From JACKHA01 sp041401985 (GTDB taxonomy: Bacteria; Planctomycetota; Phycisphaerae; Phycisphaerales; UBA1924), in the NCBI GenBank assembly GCA_041401985.1, contig JAWKTE010000020.1:9341-73340 (forward strand): DNA of 64,000 nucleotides, read 5' to 3'. Below, piece by piece: positions 57,888 to 64,000 of the stretch. The notes beneath the pieces were generated by a model that was not told where the DNA came from, made no database searches, and saw nothing but the letters and a program-made list of their open reading frames with translations. Every line of letters starts with the position of its first letter. The first letter of the stretch is position 1. The translations under genes and the position numbers were made by a program.

Positions 57888-58820
57888 GTGAGCGGCAAGC
57901 CGCACAGACCGGTTGCACTGCGTTGCGGCGCCGCGGCGGTTGCTGTGGCGGCTGCTGTGTCGTGGGCCGTGGCGATGACCGGGTGCGGGCCGCGCGGGGG
58001 GCCGGAGCGCGATCCTCCCGCTCGGGTGCTGGTGCTTGCGGCGGCGAGCACGGTTGATGCGGTTGAGGAGGCGGCAGGTTTGTTCGCGGCCCGGGAGGGT
58101 GCTGACGTCGTGGTGTCGGCGGGGCCATCGAGCGGGCTGGCCGGGCAGATCCTAGAGGGCGCGCCGGCGGATGTGTTCGTGTCGGCCAGCGCCGAATGGG
58201 CCGAAGTCTTGCGCGCACGGGGGCGGGCGGCGGAGGTGGTGGGCCTCTTGGGGAACCGGCTGGTGATCGTGGTGCTCGCCGGGAATCCGGCGGGCGTGGC
58301 GTCGCCGGCGGACCTGCTGGGCGAGCGCGTGCGGTGGGTCGCGCTGGCGGGTGAGCGCGTGCCGGCGGGGGTGTATGCGCGCGAGGCATTGGCGCACGCG
58401 GGGGTGTACGGGGGGCTGGTGGAGCGCGGGCGGATCGTGCGGGGCGGGGATGTGCGGATGGCGCTTGCGTACGTGGAATCGGGCGAGGCGCAGGCGGGGG
58501 TTGTGTACGCGACGGATGTGCGGGCCGCGAGCGGCGCAGGGATGGGGGCGGGGGTGGAGGTGGTGTTCGAGGTGCCGTCGGACTGGCACGAGAGGATCGT
58601 GTATCCGGTGGTGCTGGTCGGGCGCGGGGAGGACGCCACCGACGTCCGTCGCGAAGCGAGGGCGTTCTTCGAGTTCCTTCAAAGCCACGAGGCGGCACGG
58701 GTGTTCGAATCGCACGGGTTCGAGGTACTCACCGGGGCCGGTGCGAGGCGTGATGCGGAGCGGGGCGAGGAGTCGAACGGTGATCAACTCCCGGAGCAGA
58801 GCCCGGAGCGCGGCGGGTGA
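57888..58820 (+). CDS. modA: Molybdate ABC transporter substrate-binding lipoprotein
   Basis: 310 residues from GTG 57888. Lipobox in SWAVAMTGC. ModA blocks are clear: VLVLAAASTVDAVEEAAGLFAAREGADVVVSAGPSSGLAGQILEGAPADVFVSASAEWAEVL, GNRLVIVVLAGN, ALAGERVPAGVYAREALAHAGVY, and ALAYVESGEAQAGVVYATDV. The serines of SAGPSSGLA are typical oxyanion ligands. Overlaps modB by GTGA. Confidence 0.9.
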   Translation: MSGKPHRPVALRCGAAAVAVAAAVSWAVAMTGCGPRGGPERDPPARVLVLAAASTVDAVEEAAGLFAAREGADVVVSAGPSSGLAGQILEGAPADVFVSASAEWAEVLRARGRAAEVVGLLGNRLVIVVLAGNPAGVASPADLLGERVRWVALAGERVPAGVYAREALAHAGVYGGLVERGRIVRGGDVRMALAYVESGEAQAGVVYATDVRAASGAGMGAGVEVVFEVPSDWHERIVYPVVLVGRGEDATDVRREARAFFEFLQSHEAARVFESHGFEVLTGAGARRDAERGEESNGDQLPEQSPERGG

Positions 58821-59536
58821 CCGCGCTCCTGCTCAGCCCGGACGAGTGGCAGGCGGTGCGCCTGAGCGTCGTCGTCGCGTTCGCCGCGGTGGCGGGGAGC
58901 CTGCCGCTCGCGATCGCCACGGCGTGGCTGCTGGCGCGCCGGAACTTCCGCGGCAAGATCGTGGTCGAGATGCTGGTGAACCTGCCGCTGGTGCTGCCGC
59001 CGGTGGTGACGGGCTGGCTGCTGCTGGTGGCGTTCGGAACGCGCGGGTTCGTGGGGCGGTGGCTGGAGGAGTGGCTGGGGCTGCGCCTGGTGTTCGACTG
59101 GAAGGGGGCCGCGGTCGCGTCCGCGGTCGTGGCGTTCCCCCTGATGGTGCGGGCGATCCGCGTGGCGCTTGCGATGATCGATCAAGATGTCGAGGACGCG
59201 GCCCGGTCGCTCGGAGCGGGGCGGCTCGGGACGTTCTGGCGGGTGACGCTGCCGCTGGCGCGGCCTGGGCTGGTGGCGGGCTGCGTGCTGGCGTTCGCGC
59301 GGAGCATCGGCGAGTTCGGGGCGACGATCATGATCGCCGGGAGCATCCCGGGCCAGACGCGGACGATCCCGCTGTATGTGTACAACGTGCTGCAGTCGCC
59401 GGGCGGTGGCGACGCGGCGTGGCGGGTGGTGGTGGTGTCGGTGGTGGTGTCGGGGGTGGCGCTGGTCGTGGCGCAGGGGCTCGAGGGGCGGGCGGGGCGT
59501 GAGCGGGTGGTGCGCCGCGGCACGGTTCGGGGGTAG
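58817..59536 (+). CDS. modB: Molybdate ABC transporter permease
   Basis: 239 residues from GTG 58817, overlapping modA. Membrane segments and the family EAA loop are present: VAFAAVAGSLPLAIATAWLLARR, LVNLPLVLPPVVTGWLLLVAFG, and DVEDAARSLGAGRLGTFWRVTLPLARPGLVAG, then AFARSIGEFGATIMIAGSIPGQTRTIPLYVYNVLQSP. The signature matches ModB. modC is not next; DoxX follows after 71 bases. Confidence 0.93.
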   Translation: MTALLLSPDEWQAVRLSVVVAFAAVAGSLPLAIATAWLLARRNFRGKIVVEMLVNLPLVLPPVVTGWLLLVAFGTRGFVGRWLEEWLGLRLVFDWKGAAVASAVVAFPLMVRAIRVALAMIDQDVEDAARSLGAGRLGTFWRVTLPLARPGLVAGCVLAFARSIGEFGATIMIAGSIPGQTRTIPLYVYNVLQSPGGGDAAWRVVVVSVVVSGVALVVAQGLEGRAGRERVVRRGTVRG

Positions 59537-59607
59537 CCAGCGCGTACGGTCGGGTGAGGGCTGGGGGCGGGTGCGCGTACGCTTCCGGGTCGGACCGGGG
59601 AGTCGCC

Positions 59608-60174
59608 ATGCTGGATGTGCTGCAGCGAACATCAGATCGGAAGTGGCCGGTGCTGCCGCGTTTGGTGGCGGGTGTGCCGCTGGCGATCGCGGGGCTGCTG
59701 CACGTGGTCGGCGCGGCCCCGGTCGAGCCGCTGTTGGCCAAGGCCGGGTTCCCGGCTCCCGGCGTGCTGGGGATCGTCGCGCCGCTGGCGCAGGTGGTCG
59801 CCGGGGTGCTGCTGTGCGCCGGTTGGATGACGCGGGTCGGGGCCGGGATCGGCGTGGCGGTAATGGTCGGGGCGATCGTAGTGCACTTTCTGATCCCGAA
59901 CAATCAGTGGCCGCAGCCGGATAGCGGGCTGCCCGGCCCAGAACCCGTGGGCGGGCTGGTGATGGCGTTCCTGCTCGTGGCGGTGTGCGGCGTCGCGGCG
60001 TGGTTCGGCGGGGGCCACTGGAGCGCGGATCGCCGGCAGGTCGCGTCGCGCGCGTCGGCCCGCGGCGGCGGGCTTGGCGTGGCGCCGTCGCCGAAGGTCA
60101 AGAAGCAGAAGCCAGTGAAGGCCAAGAAGGGGGCGCACGTGCAGCCGCCCGCGGACGGGGAGTCGGTGTGGTGA
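59608..60174 (+). CDS. DoxX-family membrane protein
   Basis: 188 residues from ATG 59608, GGGGAG upstream. Four hydrophobic segments fit DoxX: LVAGVPLAIAGLLHVVG, LGIVAPLAQVVAGVLLCAGWMTRVGAGIGVAVMVGAIVVHFL and LVMAFLLVAVCGVAAWFGGG. HFLIP.NQWPQP is the usual DoxX loop. The C-terminal tail is basic (KVKKQKPVKAKKG). Its function is not defined; it is co-directional with modAB. Confidence 0.8.
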   Translation: MLDVLQRTSDRKWPVLPRLVAGVPLAIAGLLHVVGAAPVEPLLAKAGFPAPGVLGIVAPLAQVVAGVLLCAGWMTRVGAGIGVAVMVGAIVVHFLIPNNQWPQPDSGLPGPEPVGGLVMAFLLVAVCGVAAWFGGGHWSADRRQVASRASARGGGLGVAPSPKVKKQKPVKAKKGAHVQPPADGESVW

Positions 60175-60225
60175 GCGGGGCCGCGGGCGATCGGGTGTGA
60201 TCGGCCCTGCCCAACGTCGCCCCGG

Positions 60226-62523
60226 CTACTGCACCTGCCGCAGGATCGCCGCCACCGCCTCCATCCGCTCCAGCACCCGCACGACCTCGCGCCGGAACAT
60301 CGCCGGGTCCTCACGGTCCAACGCCGCCTCAACCCCCGGCAGCACCCACGCCGCGTATCCCGAAAACTCATCGGTCGCGGCGAAGAGGTTGCGGAACCAC
60401 GGGCGATCGGGCAGGCCATCTGGATCGAGCCAGGCGCGCTCGGCGTCGCGATTCGCGGCTCTCGCACGCGAGGACAACCGCCGTGACTCAAGAATGTGCG
60501 TTTCGAGATCACTTGGCTGGACGCCGATCAGGTGAACCCAGACGGCGTCCATCGGATCCTGTAGGTGGCTGGTGGCCGCGCGCGCGCGCTCGGAGGCTTC
60601 CTCGGCGAACTCGTGGTCGACGAGACCCTCCCTCGTGGCCCGCTCCAACAGCGATTCAAGATCGTCGAACGCTTCGAGTGCCGTAGCCAGCGGCGAGAGA
60701 GCCGACATTCCCCGACCATCGAGCCACCGAATAACCCAACACGTCACCCCCGTCACCATCGCCGCCGGCCCGTAGTCCTCGCCGACCACCTGCCGATACC
60801 ACGCCAGGTGGTCGTGGTTCGTGTGGTACGCCGTGCCCGGCGAGCCGCCGGCCGACAGCGCGATCGACGGGATCCCCAGGTGGCACAGGAACGCGACATG
60901 GTCCGACCCGCCGCCGAGGCTGCCGATCGACGGCATGCTCTCCGTCTCCGGCATCCCGCCCGCGTGCATCCCCGCCGCCACCAGGTTCCCCCCGCTCCGC
61001 TCCCGCCAATCCTCCAGCACCGTCACGCCCTCGCGGTCGCACTGCTCCACCCGCCCCGCGGCCTCCCACACCACGTGGCGCAGCGAGGGCGACGCCGCCG
61101 CCCGGAAGTCCGGCCCCATCGCCGCCATGTCCAGGTTGATGTACGCCACGCCCTTCTCGTCGAGTTCAGCCGCGTTCGCCTCGGCCCACTCCGTCGAACC
61201 GATGATCCCAAACTCCTCCGCGCCCCAGCAGCAGAACTTGATCGTCCGGTACGGCCGGTTCCCCGCGGCCGCGGCTTCTCCGAACAACCGCGCCGCTTCC
61301 AACAGGCAGATCAGCCCCGCCGTCGGGTCGCTCGCCCCATACCCCCAGGCGTCGTGGTGGCATCCCACCAGCACCCACTCGTCCGGCTCGTGCTCGCCCT
61401 CGAGCGTCGCGACCACGTTCCACGACTCGCGCACCTCGCGCACCTGCTCGACATGCACGCGCACCAGCAGGTCCGCCCCGCCCTCGAGCCGATACGTAAA
61501 CGCCAGCCCGCCCTGCCACGACTGGTCCTCGCGCGAGCGTCCCTCCATCCGCCCCAGGATCTCGCGGGCCGCGATCCAGCCCATCGGCTGCACCGGGATC
61601 CGCGGCAGGTCCGCCTCCTCGATCGACAGGCGCTCGGCGTCGCGCGTCGCGGGCGCAAAGGGCGTCAGCGGGTCGCCCTCGTATGGCGTCGTCAGGATCG
61701 ACCCGCGCTGCACGCCGCACTCGTGCTGGAATCCGCCGCGCGGCCAGGTGTCGCCGCGGACGTACCCCGAGTCGGCCGGGTCCGTGTAGATGATCACCGC
61801 CGCGGCCCCCGCCTGCTCGGCGAAACGGGCCTTGAAGCCCCGGAAGTTCCCGCCGTAGCGGCAGATCACGATCTTGCCGGTGCAGTCGACGCCGAGTTCG
61901 GCCAGGCGAGCGAAGTCCTCGCGCGTGCCGTAGTTGGCGTACACAACCTGCGCGGTCACATCGCCCGAGGCGGAGTAGGCGTTCCAGGCGGTGGTGAGCG
62001 CGGGGTCGTCCACGAGCGGGTCGCCGGGGATCGCCTCGCGCAGCGGGAGGTCGATGGGCAGGGTCTGGGCGCCGAGTCCGACGACGCCACGCCGGGCGGG
62101 GGCGTCGCCTGCATCGCCCGTCGGCCGCGCGGTGGCGTCCGCGGGCTCGCCCGCCTGCATCCCCGGCGCCGCGACGATCTGCACCTCGGCCGCCACCGGC
62201 TCGCACAGCAGCGCCCAGAACGAGTGGCGCTCGACCTCCAGGCCCATCCCCTCGAACGCCGCGACGAGGCGATCGACGACCACGCGATCGCCCGGGAAGC
62301 CGGCGATGTGCGGCGTGTCGGCGACCATGTCGTGGAACGCGCGGAGGCGGTCGGGCGAGGGGTGCGAGTAGAAAGCTGTGCCGGAGTCTTGCGCGAGTGA
62401 GCCCACGGCGGTGCAAGTGACGCCCAAGTAAACTCGCACGGCGGTTGAGGCGATCGATCGCGGGCGATTGATTGACGTTGTTCCCTTAATCCGCAAGGCT
62501 AGGTCCTCAAGAAAAATGTGCAT
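60226..62523 (-). CDS. M28-family metallopeptidase (glutamate carboxypeptidase II-like)
   Basis: 765 residues from ATG 62523; the frame is open to 62562. A PA domain (GKIVICRYGGNFRGFKARFAEQAGAAAVIIYTDPADSGYV, about 190-230) precedes the di-zinc peptidase domain: LVGCHHDAWGYGASDPTAG (His, Asp), CCWGAEEFGIIGS (Glu-Glu), YINLDMAAMG (Asp) and AYHTNHDHLAWY (His). A C-terminal TFR-dimer-like helical domain follows. This order matches NAALADase/GCPII. A short signal-like stretch (RVYLGVTCTAVGSLAQ) suggests export and leaves the real start open. Substrate is a peptide or N-acyl-glutamate, not known. Confidence 0.9.
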   Translation of the reverse strand: MHIFLEDLALRIKGTTSINRPRSIASTAVRVYLGVTCTAVGSLAQDSGTAFYSHPSPDRLRAFHDMVADTPHIAGFPGDRVVVDRLVAAFEGMGLEVERHSFWALLCEPVAAEVQIVAAPGMQAGEPADATARPTGDAGDAPARRGVVGLGAQTLPIDLPLREAIPGDPLVDDPALTTAWNAYSASGDVTAQVVYANYGTREDFARLAELGVDCTGKIVICRYGGNFRGFKARFAEQAGAAAVIIYTDPADSGYVRGDTWPRGGFQHECGVQRGSILTTPYEGDPLTPFAPATRDAERLSIEEADLPRIPVQPMGWIAAREILGRMEGRSREDQSWQGGLAFTYRLEGGADLLVRVHVEQVREVRESWNVVATLEGEHEPDEWVLVGCHHDAWGYGASDPTAGLICLLEAARLFGEAAAAGNRPYRTIKFCCWGAEEFGIIGSTEWAEANAAELDEKGVAYINLDMAAMGPDFRAAASPSLRHVVWEAAGRVEQCDREGVTVLEDWRERSGGNLVAAGMHAGGMPETESMPSIGSLGGGSDHVAFLCHLGIPSIALSAGGSPGTAYHTNHDHLAWYRQVVGEDYGPAAMVTGVTCWVIRWLDGRGMSALSPLATALEAFDDLESLLERATREGLVDHEFAEEASERARAATSHLQDPMDAVWVHLIGVQPSDLETHILESRRLSSRARAANRDAERAWLDPDGLPDRPWFRNLFAATDEFSGYAAWVLPGVEAALDREDPAMFRREVVRVLERMEAVAAILRQVQ

Positions 62524-62546
62524 CGACCGAGGCGTGGCCGAGTCCG

Positions 62547-62575
62547 TTGACCCCGACAACAAGGCAGGGTAACAT
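62547..62575 (+). promoter_or_regulatory. Promoter of the small membrane protein gene
   Basis: TTGACC (62547-62552), a 17-bp spacer and TAACAT (62570-62575). ATG 62604 is about 22 bases after the predicted transcription start, with GGAG between. Confidence 0.6.
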
Positions 62576-62603
62576 CGGCGACCGGGGTGAACTGGAGTCC
62601 AGC

Positions 62604-62777
62604 ATGGAAGCCATCGCGGCCATCATCGGCGTCATTCTCGCCATCCTGATTGGGTGGTGGCTCTTTGTCAACGCGTGGGCGATCATCTCCGCCATCCTCG
62701 GAGTGCTGGTCGGGGTGCCGGTTCTCGGGGCGGTCGTGTTGTCGGTGGCGGGGCTGGCCTTGGGAAAGGGCCGCTAG
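62604..62777 (+). CDS. Small two-helix membrane protein
   Basis: 57 residues from ATG 62604. Almost entirely hydrophobic: AIAAIIGVILAILIGWWLFVNAW and IISAILGVLVGVPVLGAVVLSVAGLALG, ending GKGR and an amber stop. Function unknown. The frame after the TAG continues open to 63012 (see next feature). Confidence 0.7.
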   Translation: MEAIAAIIGVILAILIGWWLFVNAWAIISAILGVLVGVPVLGAVVLSVAGLALGKGR

Positions 62778-62810
62778 ATCGCCAAGCACTCGTGGCAAGT
62801 CGACGTCCTC

Positions 62811-63014
62811 GTGTTTGAGCGGACGGGTTCAAGCTTCGACGTCGTGTTGGGTACCGAACCTGGCGCGGTGGGCGGGGCGGTATACGCTCGATTCACGCTG
62901 CGGGGAAGCGGTTCAGTGCCCTTTGGCTCAACTGGTTTGACCAAGGACGAGGCCGACTCTCTGCCTCAGCAATGGCAAGGTCGTGGGTTCGAGGTCATTC
63001 GCTTAGCGCCTTGA
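62811..63014 (+). CDS. Small protein of unknown function, in frame with the upstream gene
   Basis: 67 residues from GTG 62811. It reads FERTGSSFDVVLGTEPGAVGGAVYARFTLRGSG and DSLPQQWQGRGFEVIRLAP. It is in the same frame as the membrane protein and separated from it only by TAG 62775, so it could be the severed C-terminus or a separate gene. It has no good ribosome site of its own. It ends 7 bases before the convergent rsmG stop. Confidence 0.4.
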   Translation: MFERTGSSFDVVLGTEPGAVGGAVYARFTLRGSGSVPFGSTGLTKDEADSLPQQWQGRGFEVIRLAP

Positions 63015-63021
63015 ATGGTCA

Positions 63022-63954
63022 TCACGGTGCCGCCCCGCCTCCCAGCGGCACCCGCTTCGGTTCCCCGTCCCGCCTCGGGTACGGCTTCGGTGTCCGGCGC
63101 AACTTCTCCAGCACCACAAGCCGCCCCGTGGGCGTCTCGACCGTCCCGGCGTGCCCCGCATGAAGCAGGTGCAGCGCCTGCTTGGCCGCGGCCAGTTCCT
63201 CCTCGGCCCGCTCGCCCTTGACCAGCACCGCCAGCCCGCCGGTCCTGACAAACGGCGTGGTGAGTTCCGCGATCACCGCCAGCGGGCCGACCGCCCGCGC
63301 CACCGCCGCGTCGTAGGCGTCGCGCCGCCCGTCCTCGCGCCCCGCGGACTCGGCCCGGGCCGCGACGACCTCCACGTTGCCCAGCCCCAGTTCCGCCGCC
63401 GCGTGTCGCAGGAACGCCGCCTTCTTTCCGGTGGCTTCCAGCAGCGTGAACCGCAAGTCGGGCATCGCGATCGCCAGCGGGATCCCCGGCAGACCGCCGC
63501 CCGACCCCACATCGATCACGCGCGGCCCCTGGCCGTCCTCACCACCCGACAACTCTCCGAGCACCGCCGTCAGCGTCAGGCTGTCGAAGATGTGGCGCGT
63601 CCACGCCTCATCCGCGTCCTTGATCGCCGTGAGGTTGTGGTGCGTGTTCGTCTCCAGCAGCAGCCACAGGTACCGCCCGAGACGATCGATCTCGGCGGCA
63701 TCGAGCGTCAGACCGAACTCCGCGCACAGCTCGCCAAACTTGGCTGGCGGCGCGAGCACACCCGTGGCCGACGGAAACGCCGGCGCATCCCGCTCCGGCC
63801 CCCGAGCCGCCGGCTTCTCCCCACCCCGCCCACGCTGCCCAACCTCGTTCGCCAATCCAAACGCCCTTCCCGGGAACACGCCCGTCCGTGCTCGAACCCC
63901 ACGCTCGCGCGTGGGGCTCTGCTTTCTGCTTCTCTCTCTCTCTCTGTCCGTCAC
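63022..63954 (-). CDS. rsmG: 16S rRNA (guanine527-N7)-methyltransferase RsmG
   Basis: Methylates G527 of 16S rRNA. Typical blocks: LGRYLWLLLETNTHHNLTAIKDADEAWTRHIFDSL, VIDVGSGGGLPGIPLAIAMPDLRFTLLEATGKKAAFL, then YDAAVARAVGPLAVIAELTTPFVRTGGLAVLVKG. The ORF allows ATG 63954 (310 residues), but its first 20 or so residues (RERERSRKQSPTRERGVR) are encoded by dispersed repeats. TTG 63855 has a purine-rich site (GGAAGG) upstream and is a better start; GTG 63879 is another. Stop at 63022. Confidence 0.92.
   Translation of the reverse strand: MTDRERERSRKQSPTRERGVRARTGVFPGRAFGLANEVGQRGRGGEKPAARGPERDAPAFPSATGVLAPPAKFGELCAEFGLTLDAAEIDRLGRYLWLLLETNTHHNLTAIKDADEAWTRHIFDSLTLTAVLGELSGGEDGQGPRVIDVGSGGGLPGIPLAIAMPDLRFTLLEATGKKAAFLRHAAAELGLGNVEVVAARAESAGREDGRRDAYDAAVARAVGPLAVIAELTTPFVRTGGLAVLVKGERAEEELAAAKQALHLLHAGHAGTVETPTGRLVVLEKLRRTPKPYPRRDGEPKRVPLGGGAAP
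63894..63922. repeat. CACGCTCGCGCGTG-family repeat at the rsmG 5' end
   Basis: AACCCCACGCTCGCGCGTGG then GGCTCTG. Identical core to 57841-57870. On the minus strand it reads SPTRERGVR in the rsmG frame. Confidence 0.75.
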
Positions 63955-63990
63955 TCCGTCACTCCGTCACTTCATCACTCCGTCACTCCC
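63947..63990. repeat. CTCCGTCAC tandem repeat upstream of rsmG
   Basis: Five 9-mer units (CTCCGTCAC, one TTCATCACT variant), the inverse of the GTGACGGAG tract at 13024. A (CT) run lies next to it at 63930-63945. Confidence 0.8.
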
Positions 63991-64000
63991 ACTCAAACGA

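Noticed and set aside
55693..58698. 1001-codon minus-strand frame opposite the ABC transporter and modA genes
   Set aside because: Shadow of intact plus-strand genes with catalytic motifs; no motif of its own.

Overview
The window looks like the chromosome of a high-G+C member of the Planctomycetota, most likely class Phycisphaerae. The evidence is the 16S/23S sequence character, 16S and 23S-5S rRNA genes that are not linked, secreted proteins ending in paired NxDDFF(Y/F)xL dockerin-like repeats, a secreted protein with an N-terminal LERRLVLA motif of the type planctomycetes carry, and a PilM protein with a long C-terminal extension. The placement is an inference from gene content; no database was searched.

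Layout. 1-5.7 kb: 3' part of a PcrA/UvrD helicase gene (minus), a Phd/ParE-type toxin-antitoxin pair, infC (IF-3, apparent AUC start) and miaB (one frameshift). 5.7-10.5 kb: accessory stretch with a secreted SGNH-like/dockerin protein, a Panacea (DUF4065) antitoxin-like gene overlapped by a small possible toxin gene, and a GIY-YIG nuclease gene split by a decayed IS630-family element whose ends can be placed to the base. 10.6-13.8 kb: asnS (minus, with an in-frame repeat-derived insertion), a TetR regulator and a DinB-like protein. 14.9-17.2 kb: secreted propeller-like dockerin protein. 17.8-23.5 kb: three-gene operon of a PilM-like ATPase and two single-pass membrane proteins. 24.2-27.3 kb: 23S-5S rRNA operon with promoter, processing stem and terminator. 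27.4-36.3 kb: radical SAM protein, frameshifted membrane protein, accD-lnt, HEAT-repeat protein, ComF-type phosphoribosyltransferase. 36.3-38.6 kb: separate 16S operon with its own promoter and terminator. 38.7-46.6 kb: lipoprotein, membrane protein, MgtC/DUF4010 protein, methylmalonyl-CoA mutase catalytic subunit, DUF4279 protein, TPR lipoprotein; 40.3-42.9 kb is dense in indels. 46.6-54.3 kb: secreted protein, secreted cyclophilin, zinc-ribbon membrane protein, UbiD decarboxylase. 54.5-64 kb: methyltransferase-ABC exporter operon, modAB without modC, DoxX, M28 peptidase, small membrane protein, rsmG.

How the genes work together. The core content is translation and RNA modification (infC, miaB, asnS, rsmG, rRNAs), fatty-acid and propionate metabolism (accD, mutase), lipoprotein maturation (lnt), pilus or secretion platform (pilM operon), and several exported proteins.

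The most unusual feature is a set of small dispersed repeats. They include a 9-bp tandem family (GYGACGGAG), a palindromic family built on CCSACGCTCGCGCGTSGG, a GGCGGCYGCGCCGCC plus CACAGGTTGG family, and a 70-bp palindromic element flanked by 10-bp direct repeats. Two of these families lie inside open reading frames (asnS, miaB, lnt) and add in-frame peptide insertions to conserved enzymes. No tRNA gene and no CRISPR array was seen.
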